Source of the DNA: Chryseobacterium sp.
GTDB lineage: Bacteria; Bacteroidota; Bacteroidia; Flavobacteriales; Weeksellaceae
Length of the DNA stretch: 64,000 nucleotides
Assembly: GCF_029240215.1 (NCBI RefSeq)
Contig: NZ_JARBTK010000004.1
Location: 248,001-312,000 of the forward strand
Direction: 5' to 3'
Positions 7,868 to 15,903 of the stretch are shown here, piece after piece (positions within the stretch are counted from its first letter, which is position 1; the number at the start of each line of letters is the position of its first letter). Position numbers and translations under genes: made by a program. The notes under the pieces are model-generated. The model was not told the origin of the DNA and searched no databases. It was given only the letters and a program-made list of their open reading frames with translations.

Positions 7868-9643
7868 TTAAAACTCAAAATCTTTTATAATATGTATCGG
7901 CAAACCTTCACTCATATAGAAAAATTCTTTACGTCTTGTCAAGGAATTATTTCTTACAATAAATTTTTCTAATAAATTTTTATCGTCTAATTTACCTTCT
8001 ATACGTGGATTCATAGCTAAAATTAATCTAGTAGAGCTAGATAACGTGCGAATGATTCTACCAATTAAATATCTAAATTCAGTATCAACAAACTGTTTTA
8101 AATCACCCTCGTTTTCAAAAATAAATTCATAAAAATCGAAACCACTATGGTTTTTAAAATATGATATAAAATGTCTCTTAAATTCAGTCTTAAAATAATT
8201 TCTTAATTCAATTATGTTAGAGGATGAGAAGTTAGTATAAGCATTTAAAACAAATAAGAAGTTTATTTCATAATAATTAATAAATAATGTATCTCTATCA
8301 AACAATCGTTCTTTAAAATGTGCATTTTTTTCCGTCCCTTTGTTAATGTTTTGAGCAAGCCCATGAGTATCGAAATCATTAATATCTTTGATAATACCTT
8401 GAATAAAAAAATTTGGAGAAATACTGTATCCTTCAGTAAGCTCGTCTCTATATCGAATATTTTTATTAATTAATGAAGGGATTTTAGCATTTTCGTGTAA
8501 TAAATCAATATTGTATTGAATCACATTTTTAGCGTATGTAAATTGTTTGTAGACTGAATTTTCACTAATACTGCTATTATGTTTATAATATTTGGAATCA
8601 CCAATGTAGAAAACACTTTCATCATTGTCAAAAAGACTGTCAAACTCAAATAAGTGATCTAATACTTTACCATCTTGATTATTCTTTAAAATGCTTAATG
8701 AAACACCATTTGACGTTTTTCTATCTGAAAATGAATCCGATAGCATCTTATCTATCATATCTTCAAAAACATTATGATATTGCTTTACAACTATAAAGTC
8801 ATTGTTTTTGTCTCTAGCATTACCTACAGATGTTTTCTCAAAAAACAAAACTAATAAATTGTAAATTGCTTTAAGCTTATCTGAGTAGTAGTTATCTCGA
8901 ACTTTTTTAATTTTATACAAACCATTTTCCAATAGATTTTTAAAACGTTCGCCTTTTATTAATGTATATGGAGAATCAATAGTAATATCAATCTTATATT
9001 CGTGTTTTAAATGATTTAGTACAGAATAAAAATAAGTCATCAATATTTCGTCATTATTAACCTTTTTCGCTTTTGTATTTAGATTATTATAAATTGGTAT
9101 ATTATCAATGAATATAGGTTGCTGCTGTTTTATAGTTTTGCTCCAACTAACTTTTTTATATTTATCTGATTTTTGTTCTTTTATATGAAAAATGAAAAAT
9201 TCTTTATTTTTTTTGTAAAAATTCAATAAAGTTAAAACTAGATCCAAAAAAGTAAATTCATTGTTTTCAAGATTTGTACTCAACTGCAGAGTTTCGCCAA
9301 GCTCTACGATTCTGTTATTAACCCTATTCTTATATTCAGCAAGAGATTTATAGAAAAGAATAAGAAATTTTCGAAACCAATTTAGTAAAGTAATATTTCT
9401 CTCCAATAGCTCGTCAATATTATCATAAAAAAGAGTATGGTAATGAATGCCAGTGTTTAAGAAGAAATCATTTTCTGTAATAAAAAGTTTAGGCAAGAAA
9501 TAATATAGCTTATTATCATTAGAATGATAATAGCCCACTACATCAATATACCCAAAATTCCCGATTTGATGATAGAATTTATCTCCAAAACATTTTTTTA
9601 GATTCTCGATATCATATTTACCCCCTTCAAATAAAATTTTCAT
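7868..9643 (-). CDS. McrC-like nuclease subunit of an McrBC/LlaJI-type restriction enzyme
   Basis: 591 residues. The N-terminal half is a beta-rich McrC-like domain (YDIENLKKCFGDKFYHQIGNFGYIDVVGYY). Around residues 340-360 there is a PD-(D/E)XK-like core, FEFDSLFD followed by VFYIGDSKYYKHN, where the D-x-K of GDSKYY is the likely catalytic pair. McrC-type proteins cut DNA when stimulated by the GTP-driven McrB ring. The ATG shares one base with the mcrB stop (TAATG), and it is the last gene of the five-gene operon. In LlaJI-type type II systems this is the R2 subunit. The C-terminal 200 residues have no domain that I can name. Confidence 0.8.
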   Translation of the reverse strand: MKILFEGGKYDIENLKKCFGDKFYHQIGNFGYIDVVGYYHSNDNKLYYFLPKLFITENDFFLNTGIHYHTLFYDNIDELLERNITLLNWFRKFLILFYKSLAEYKNRVNNRIVELGETLQLSTNLENNEFTFLDLVLTLLNFYKKNKEFFIFHIKEQKSDKYKKVSWSKTIKQQQPIFIDNIPIYNNLNTKAKKVNNDEILMTYFYSVLNHLKHEYKIDITIDSPYTLIKGERFKNLLENGLYKIKKVRDNYYSDKLKAIYNLLVLFFEKTSVGNARDKNNDFIVVKQYHNVFEDMIDKMLSDSFSDRKTSNGVSLSILKNNQDGKVLDHLFEFDSLFDNDESVFYIGDSKYYKHNSSISENSVYKQFTYAKNVIQYNIDLLHENAKIPSLINKNIRYRDELTEGYSISPNFFIQGIIKDINDFDTHGLAQNINKGTEKNAHFKERLFDRDTLFINYYEINFLFVLNAYTNFSSSNIIELRNYFKTEFKRHFISYFKNHSGFDFYEFIFENEGDLKQFVDTEFRYLIGRIIRTLSSSTRLILAMNPRIEGKLDDKNLLEKFIVRNNSLTRRKEFFYMSEGLPIHIIKDFEF

Positions 9644-11181
9644 TAGTTACTATCTAACTCTTGGGATGCAATTTCACTTTCTATTTCTGTATTACCAGTT
9701 TCCTGATTATCTACATTTCTTTCAGGTTCATTTTGAACTTTAGATATTTTTAAAACTCTTTCAAATAAATGAATTAAAAGATTATTTTGTTCATCTTTAT
9801 TGTAGAAGTCGTTGAACGAAATATCTTTATCCTTAGAACCATCCTCTCTTTTTTTTACAAAAATATTGTCTTGATGATATACTTCATCTTTAAAAATATC
9901 ATTCCATAAGTAAAATAGCACTTTATTTATGAATATATCTTTTTCAATAATTTTTTTAGTTTTTTCAGCATTGATGAACCAATTCCCCAACTGTTTATCC
10001 TCTGATTTGGTCACGCTATAAATACTTATATTCACTTTCTCTAAAAATTCTAACCAAGAATACTGATGATTACTATGAATTTCAATTGTAAAATTCGAAT
10101 TTTGACATTTGGTATTGATAGGGATGTATTCCCAATCCCATCTTCGCTTGAAAGCTGAATCCATCGGATAAAGTGATTGGTCAGAAGTATTCATTGATGC
10201 TAAAACTGATAAATTATCGGGCATTTGTAATTTGCCATCAAATAATAGTTTAATATCCTCTGTTCCTTCTTTTTTATTTTTGTTTATTTCCTTCTCTTTT
10301 TCAATTAGGTAATTTCTTAATTCAGAAGAGGGCTCAATATTGTATTCAGGATTACGATCTAATAATTGAAAAATATCTCCAAAAATTTCAGCACAATTTC
10401 CTCTATTTATTTCCTCAATGACTAAGAAATAGTTTTCGTTATTGAAATTCTCCCAAGATTTAACATATAAATCTGTAAAAACCTGCGAAACAAATTTATA
10501 TTTTATATTGCCATCGTCTTTATCTGTAAATGGTCTATATCCTCCAACGAATGATGCATAGTCATAATCTGGATGGAAGGTTACCCTTGAATAATTAGAA
10601 GCGGGAACATTATTGGATTTTAGGAACTCTTTTATTGCATAAGATTTACCTGTACCAGGGGGACCGAAATAGATTTTGTTTTGCGGCTGAAATTTGCTAT
10701 CTTTTTTTTCTTCAGAAATAGATGAGAGAATAGGATCTGTAGAGTCTTCTCCATCGGAAGTGGATACTGCTGATTCCAATAGTAAAACTTCATGATTTTT
10801 ATTTCCTATTAAGCTTACTATAAAATCATGTTTTGGCAAACTACTAGGAATAAATTCAAATTCATATTTATTATCATTTATTTTTCTAAACAATACTTTA
10901 TCATCTATTACAGCATTTAGTTTATCTATTAGAAATCTTTTTAATTCTCCATCAATTCTAGATTCAGTTCCAGCAGCGTATAATCGGGTAGTAATATTTG
11001 TGTTATTAAAAATATAAAACTGACTTTCAGTATTGCTTTCTTTATAGATAAAAACTAGATTTCTATCAGGATCATCATCTTGATAAGAAAAATTAAAAAA
11101 TTGGTTTGAAACTTCTTTAGGAAATGCTATTTGTTTACCATCTCTTAAATCTTGTCTAAAAATATTTCTAATATATATCAT
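9643..11181 (-). CDS. McrB-like AAA+ GTPase subunit
   Basis: 512 residues. An N-terminal region of about 170 residues (possible DNA-binding domain) precedes an AAA+ module. Walker A is YFGPPGTGKSYAI (about residue 173), Walker B is YFLVIEEINRGNCAEIFGD, and the MNTSD signature is in SMNTSDQSLYPMDSAFKRRWDW, the McrB hallmark in which the N and D residues support GTP hydrolysis. It would drive translocation and activate the McrC partner. The start is 3 bases after the stop of the upstream methyltransferase-like gene. Next to two methyltransferase genes it fits R1 of a LlaJI-like system better than a stand-alone modification-dependent McrBC. Confidence 0.88.
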   Translation of the reverse strand: MIYIRNIFRQDLRDGKQIAFPKEVSNQFFNFSYQDDDPDRNLVFIYKESNTESQFYIFNNTNITTRLYAAGTESRIDGELKRFLIDKLNAVIDDKVLFRKINDNKYEFEFIPSSLPKHDFIVSLIGNKNHEVLLLESAVSTSDGEDSTDPILSSISEEKKDSKFQPQNKIYFGPPGTGKSYAIKEFLKSNNVPASNYSRVTFHPDYDYASFVGGYRPFTDKDDGNIKYKFVSQVFTDLYVKSWENFNNENYFLVIEEINRGNCAEIFGDIFQLLDRNPEYNIEPSSELRNYLIEKEKEINKNKKEGTEDIKLLFDGKLQMPDNLSVLASMNTSDQSLYPMDSAFKRRWDWEYIPINTKCQNSNFTIEIHSNHQYSWLEFLEKVNISIYSVTKSEDKQLGNWFINAEKTKKIIEKDIFINKVLFYLWNDIFKDEVYHQDNIFVKKREDGSKDKDISFNDFYNKDEQNNLLIHLFERVLKISKVQNEPERNVDNQETGNTEIESEIASQELDSN

Positions 11182-11184
11182 AGC

Positions 11185-11886
11185 TTAAAATTTTGACCAT
11201 TGAGCAGCAATTGCTTTCGCAAAGCCCTCAAATGTTTTACTACGTAATGTTCTTCTCTGTTCTGTTGAAATCTTTGTGTTGAACGAATCAGAATACCATT
11301 TGGGAAGTGAGCGACCACTCGATAATACAACCCGTTCTCCTTTACCTACTATATTTGTTGATTCCAACGGTGGTAGATTTTTAAGCCACAAACAAGTAGT
11401 TTTTGAAGCTTCATCACCAAACATCCAGGGATGAACAGTTTGATCGGGTTTTCTGTATCTTGTACTTACTATGCCAACTGGATTTTCAACAGCTATCATG
11501 TCAATTGGCGCTTCTAACAACTTTATAAAAAAATCCAAAGCATCTTCTCTGTCTGATGCCCTATTTGGGAACCTGGGATGCGGTCTTCTTTGTTCTACAG
11601 GTAAATCCTTATCATCTGGATGATAAAACCATCTGGCGCCACTTACGGACAGGTATGTGCAAGGAGGATGTGCTATCATCAAATCCCATTTTTTCACTTT
11701 GACTTTGTCACAATTTTCGGTTATACCACCTTTCGAATTTATAATTTTAAAAACATCTTCTTTGAAGTGCCATTCAGGATGACCACCACTTGAAGGTAAA
11801 ATATCACAACTGAATGCATTTATTCCTAATTTTCTAAATTCCTTACATACTGCTTGACTTTCTTCACAAGCTATTAAAACATTCAT
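11185..11886 (-). CDS. Small phage-type DNA methyltransferase-like protein
   Basis: 233 residues with a Rossmann methyltransferase layout. It starts MNVLIACEESQAVCKEFRKLG, a motif I-like strand, and then has WDLMIAHPPCTYLSVSGARW, a C5-methyltransferase-like PPC motif IV, and MIAVENPVGIVSTRY, an ENV-like motif VI. GDEASKTTCLWLKNLP is diagnostic for a family common in phages and prophages. There is no room for a separate target-recognition domain. In LlaJI-like operons two m5C enzymes protect an asymmetric site; this may be the second, but the activity of the family is not certain. Spacing is 9 bases from the upstream MTase stop and 3 bases to mcrB. Confidence 0.7.
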   Translation of the reverse strand: MNVLIACEESQAVCKEFRKLGINAFSCDILPSSGGHPEWHFKEDVFKIINSKGGITENCDKVKVKKWDLMIAHPPCTYLSVSGARWFYHPDDKDLPVEQRRPHPRFPNRASDREDALDFFIKLLEAPIDMIAVENPVGIVSTRYRKPDQTVHPWMFGDEASKTTCLWLKNLPPLESTNIVGKGERVVLSSGRSLPKWYSDSFNTKISTEQRRTLRSKTFEGFAKAIAAQWSKF

Positions 11887-11895
11887 ACTTTAAAT

Positions 11896-13137
11896 TTAAG
11901 ATTTTTCATCAAGAATTTCACTAATTGATGTTGCAATTATTTTTGCAAAATTTACGGGAACGGCGTTCCCTATCATTTTATAACATTTCGCAGTACTACC
12001 AATAAATTTAAAATCGTCTGGAAAAGTCATTAATCTTGCAGCCTCTCTAACTGTTATGCTTCTAGCTTGCTCAGCATCTGGATGGATAAACATTAATCCA
12101 TCTTTTTCAAGATGAGCAACAACTGTCTGTGATTGTTTTTTCCACTCTAAATTTTTATATTTACTATATAAGGTGGACTTATTAGTCTTCTGGTAGTAAT
12201 ATTCGATCTTTTGATGTTGTGAATAGTTATTCATATTATTCCCAACCCATTCTCGAAAAATTTCTATGTCTCTTGAGTTATGAAATCTTGGTATATGGTT
12301 CGGTATAACACTATTATCATACGTATGAGAAAAATTTTTACCATCTATTTTCATTGGTTTCTCTAACGGATAAAGTTTAGGTAAATCTCCAATAGCATCG
12401 TACACAGTTAATTTATTAGTTATATCTTCTTTAAACCTTATTTTAGAATAAACTTCCTGCAATTTTATTTTAGAATCACTGGGTAATCCTACTAAAATCA
12501 CTCTTTTTCTATTCTGTGGAACCTTAAAATTAGATGTATCAAAAACAGCTTGTGACAATTTCTCGGGTTCTAAAATATTATATCCAATATCTCTAAAAGC
12601 TTGATAAATTCTTTCTGTAATTTTAACTCCACCAGGTTTAGCACTAAGCATTCCTGGAACATTTTCAAAAACAAATATTTTTGGCTTATAATGATTTACA
12701 ATTTTAACGAAAGATTCAAATAAATAGTTTCTGTAATCATTATCCATTGAATTTTTATCCGTTGCTCTGCCATGAATAGAATAAGCTTGGCATGGCGGAC
12801 CTCCAATTATCAAATCAACTTTTTCGTCACCTACAATACCATCCATACCTTTAAAAGATAATTTGACATCATTGGTACTTGAATAACTGTCAAAGGATTC
12901 TTTACTCCAATTGCCATTTAATAACTCTTCTGTTTTTTGAAGATCAAAATGAATTACTTTTTTGTAACTATCATTCATAGAATGCTTCCACTTCTCAACG
13001 AGACGATGTCGTAATGTACTAATCATTGGCAATTCCCATTCGACGTGAGATAATGCATTAAATTTATTTGTTTGTAAAAATCCTTCGCTTAACCCTCCAC
13101 AACCTGCAAATAAATCAATAAAATTATATTTCTTCAT
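11896..13137 (-). CDS. DNA (cytosine-5-)-methyltransferase
   Basis: 413 residues with the full m5C motif order. Motif I is NFIDLFAGCGGLSEGF (residue 5 on), motif IV is IIGGPPCQAYSIHGR with the catalytic Cys, motif VI is FVFENVPGML, motif VIII is QNRKRVILVGLP, and motifs IX-X are TVREAARLMTFPDDF and KMIGNAVPVNFAKII. The target-recognition region lies at about residues 230-330. It methylates cytosines to protect host DNA. Its start overlaps the XRE gene stop by 14 bases, and the divergent vsr fits an m5C specificity. Confidence 0.93.
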   Translation of the reverse strand: MKKYNFIDLFAGCGGLSEGFLQTNKFNALSHVEWELPMISTLRHRLVEKWKHSMNDSYKKVIHFDLQKTEELLNGNWSKESFDSYSSTNDVKLSFKGMDGIVGDEKVDLIIGGPPCQAYSIHGRATDKNSMDNDYRNYLFESFVKIVNHYKPKIFVFENVPGMLSAKPGGVKITERIYQAFRDIGYNILEPEKLSQAVFDTSNFKVPQNRKRVILVGLPSDSKIKLQEVYSKIRFKEDITNKLTVYDAIGDLPKLYPLEKPMKIDGKNFSHTYDNSVIPNHIPRFHNSRDIEIFREWVGNNMNNYSQHQKIEYYYQKTNKSTLYSKYKNLEWKKQSQTVVAHLEKDGLMFIHPDAEQARSITVREAARLMTFPDDFKFIGSTAKCYKMIGNAVPVNFAKIIATSISEILDEKS

Positions 13138-13366
13138 TAAATCTCTCTTCTAAAATAATACTAAAACTCAACGCATTGGCAAACTTCAATATGTAATCAT
13201 AACTGCAATTGAATTTCCCACTTTCAATCTTAGAAATGGTAGTTCTATTTACTTCCATTATATCTGCCAACTGCTCTTGCTTTAGATTTCTTTTTTCTCT
13301 AATTTCTTTCAAACGACAACCTAACTCTCCTCTTCTCTGTAGAAGAAATTCTTCATCTAGTTTCAT
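13124..13366 (-). CDS. XRE-family HTH regulator, probable controller of the R-M operon
   Basis: 80 residues, nearly all one helix-turn-helix: RLKEIREKRNLKQEQLADIM as the first helices, NRTTISKIESG as the recognition helix. Small XRE proteins at the head of R-M operons often act as C-proteins that delay restriction. It overlaps the methyltransferase start by 14 bases and is the promoter-proximal gene. I could not identify a clear C-box in the divergent region 13367-13659. Confidence 0.8.
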   Translation of the reverse strand: MKLDEEFLLQRRGELGCRLKEIREKRNLKQEQLADIMEVNRTTISKIESGKFNCSYDYILKFANALSFSIILEERFNEEI

Positions 13367-13659
13367 ATAAATTAATTTCAGAATTTACCAATATCTCTAG
13401 TGAAACAAAATTCTTTAATTACACTTTTTAATCCAATCTTATTATAGCATGTACAACATTATGATTCTCCTAATGTGATATCTTTTAATGAAGTTGGTTT
13501 AAATTTTATTTTCTCCAATAGCATCTATTTAAATGACTTATTTCTTGTGTTTTTATTCACGGATTTTATAATTAGTAAAGATACAATTTCTCTCTAATAG
13601 TGCAATATATTGAACTAATATTATTATTTGTCACAGTTTTTGTACAAAATAAAAAGTAT

Positions 13660-14082
13660 ATGGACAGACATACTAAAGAACAACGAAGTTTTAATATGAG
13701 TAAAATAAGGAGTGTTAATACAACTCCTGAAATTCTGCTTCGCAAAAAACTTTTTGCTAAAGGATTTAGATATCGTTTAAATGTTAAAACTCTACCAGGT
13801 AAACCTGATATAGTTTTAAAAAAATACAAGACTATTATTTTCGTTAATGGATGCTTTTGGCACGGACATAATAACTGCAAATATTATGTTATTCCTAAAA
13901 CTAGAACTGATTTTTGGATTAGTAAAATAAATAGAAATATTGAAAGAGATATAATTAATAATGAAAAACTGATAACAGCAGGTTGGAAAGTAATAACAGT
14001 ATGGGAATGCAAACTAAAAAAAGATAAACTAGAGGATACACTAGAAAAGCTAATTGAATGTATAATTAGTACAGAGAGATAA
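13660..14082 (+). CDS. vsr: Very short patch repair endonuclease
   Basis: About 140 residues from the Met at 13660 (MDRHTKEQRSFNMSKIRS, the usual Vsr beginning). The frame opens 20 residues earlier, but those residues are hydrophobic and not family-like. It shows the catalytic Asp in GKPDIVLKKY and the Vsr signature VNGCFWHGHNNCKYYVIPKTR. Vsr nicks next to T in T:G mismatches left by deamination of m5C. It is divergent from the XRE/methyltransferase operon, so both sides may be controlled from 13367-13659. Confidence 0.92.
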   Translation: MDRHTKEQRSFNMSKIRSVNTTPEILLRKKLFAKGFRYRLNVKTLPGKPDIVLKKYKTIIFVNGCFWHGHNNCKYYVIPKTRTDFWISKINRNIERDIINNEKLITAGWKVITVWECKLKKDKLEDTLEKLIECIISTER

Positions 14083-14336
14083 GTTTGATCTCCGATCTAT
14101 TAATTTTAATCGATATTTAAATATTTAAGAAAATTGAAAACTTCTGAGCAGATATTATCTTATGAAAAATACACAACAAGCATCAAATTTTTCATCAGAA
14201 TAAAAGTACTATTTTAAACATATAGAATAATAAGGAGATTACCATTTCCAAATGTTAAAAACATTTGTTTTGACGTTGTTTCTTATCTGTCACTATTGAA
14301 AAATATAACTTTGTTGAGTGCTTCACCCTTCTCATA

Positions 14337-14920
14337 TCACATGTAGTTTTTCACTTTTTGAACAGTTCCAATACTCACAGAACAAATTTTGGCAGTATCT
14401 CTTATCGAGTTTCCCTTTTTAAGACTTTTTATTACTCCTATATACTTGGATAGAAAATCTTCAACACTCTCCAACCTTTCTCACGTCCTTTATAGATTCC
14501 TTTCGCTTTCGCAATTGCGATACCCTCACGTTGACGCTCTAAAATAGTTTCCCTCTCCATTTCGGCAATATTAGCCATAACAGAAATAATAAGTTTGAAC
14601 GCCTGATTTTCTTTACCATTTATAAGACTTTCTAATCCCAGATTCTCTACTTTGGTTATAACGCCCTTTTCTTTGAAAAATTCCAAAGTTGTAAGAATGT
14701 CATAAAGATTACGTCCTAACCTATCAATCGAACTTACAGAAATGTAATTTATTTCATTCTTCTCTATTGCTTTTATAAGTTCCTTTCCCTGTTCCCTGTT
14801 CTTAAATGGTACAGAACCGCTAACAATATCAATGTACACTTTTTCATCTTTCGATTGTTTTTCTTCCTGTCTTGCTATGTTTTGCGCTCCTGTACTGATT
14901 CTAATATATCTTGCCTTCAT
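14337..14920 (-). pseudogene. Serine recombinase (resolvase), frameshifted
   Basis: The N-terminal part begins MKARYIRISTGAQNIARQ (14920) with the catalytic Ser in RISTG. It continues with IDRLGRNLYDILTTLEFF and MANIAEMERETILERQREGIA, all resolvase hallmarks. After KGREKG the frame runs into WRVLKIFYPSI and stops at 14438. Shifting frame by one base there restores ESVEDFLSKYIGVIKSLKKG, then IRDTAKICSVSIGTVQKV, the expected helix-turn-helix tail, ending at 14337. A one-base loss near 14460-14470 therefore cuts off the DNA-binding domain. A sequencing error or programmed frameshift is possible but less likely. Confidence 0.75.
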
Positions 14921-14978
14921 GCCGAAAATTGTTAAAAAGCACCCTGCAATAAGCAAGGTGCAAAGATTGTTATGTTAA

Positions 14979-15521
14979 TTAATTTCTGAAATAATATCCA
15001 TTTGAACTCATATAATCATACATCAAGTTTCTTGCAGTAGTTTGCCAATCAATATAAATATATGAAGGAAGATTTTCGGGAATTGAACCATCTTGTTCTA
15101 AAGTAGTCTGTGCAAAATCTTCGTCCGAATCAAATTCTCCGTAATAAGAATCTGAAAGGCTCTCTAATAATTGCTCTATGTCCTTATGGTAGTAACTCAT
15201 ACAGTCTGCATAGGCTTCTATGACCTCAAAATCAAAATCAGAATTGTCGATTTGTTCGGCTATTTCATAAATGTCTGACGATAGATGGCATTCACTAATT
15301 AGCTTTTGTTTGATAAAAAACTCAGAGCATTCGTAATCCTGAAACATAAATTCTAGGTCGTCTTCATCTTGGTGAAGTTCTCGCATAGCTTGCAAAAGCT
15401 CGTCATAATTTGAATAGTCTGATAATTGAAGCCAAGCTCCGTAGATGCTTCCAGAACAATACTTGCTGTACGTTCCGATGTAGACACTAAAAGTATCTAA
15501 ACATTTTTTTACCTTTGTCAT
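14979..15521 (-). CDS. ardA: ArdA-type antirestriction protein
   Basis: 180 residues, strongly acidic. The ArdA pattern is clear: FSVYIGTYSKYCSGSIYGAWLQL at residue 11 on, then ELHQDEDDLEFMFQDYE, FDSDEDFAQTTLEQ and LPSYIYIDWQTTARNL near the C terminus. ArdA dimers mimic bent B-DNA and occupy type I restriction enzymes, protecting incoming mobile DNA. It is typical of conjugative or mobilisable elements and here follows the broken resolvase. It is not expected to block an McrBC/LlaJI-type enzyme. Confidence 0.88.
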   Translation of the reverse strand: MTKVKKCLDTFSVYIGTYSKYCSGSIYGAWLQLSDYSNYDELLQAMRELHQDEDDLEFMFQDYECSEFFIKQKLISECHLSSDIYEIAEQIDNSDFDFEVIEAYADCMSYYHKDIEQLLESLSDSYYGEFDSDEDFAQTTLEQDGSIPENLPSYIYIDWQTTARNLMYDYMSSNGYYFRN

Positions 15522-15903
15522 TGTAAGTAAATTTTAATTAGCGTTAAGATTATTTTACGTACCCCATTCAATAGTCTCAATATTGATGGGGTTTTTTGTT
15601 GCTTTAAGATTACTGGAACCGTGCCAAACGTTCTAAATTTAGCATACTTTTAAATGAAACAGCTAAAATATTTTGAATGCGTTTGAAATGTTTTGAAATC
15701 CGTTCTAAATCTGGATTGTAGTCTAAAAATATTGAGAAAAGTTCACAGGTTTTAAGATGTTGCGAAAACTTTTAACCGAGTTTTCAGAGGTGGGGGGTAC
15801 TATCGAAAACTTGCCCTAGGAGGGGGTGTCTTTGCTTAGATACCTACTCTATCTTTATATATTGTATATTTGAAAAAACTAACCATAAAAACAAATTAAT
15901 AAC
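15522..15903. other. Intergenic region between ardA and the unknown operon
   Basis: No gene seen. It holds a plus-oriented terminator-like hairpin (arms about 15561-15573 and 15581-15592, then six T) with no gene left to terminate, which suggests a lost neighbour. It has several GTTCTAAAT/TTTGAAAT-like short repeats at 15620-15720. A G-rich patch at 15788-15830 (GGTGGGGGGTAC and CCTAGGAGGGGGTGTC) stands out in this AT-rich island. A TATATTTG at 15865-15872 may be the -7 box of the following operon. Confidence 0.5.

Noticed and set aside
13600..13659. 20-residue N-terminal extension of vsr
   Set aside because: Hydrophobic and unlike Vsr; the Met at 13660 gives the standard start.
14430..14480. 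Programmed frameshift in the resolvase
   Set aside because: No slippery heptamer is evident at the break; a simple one-base loss explains it.
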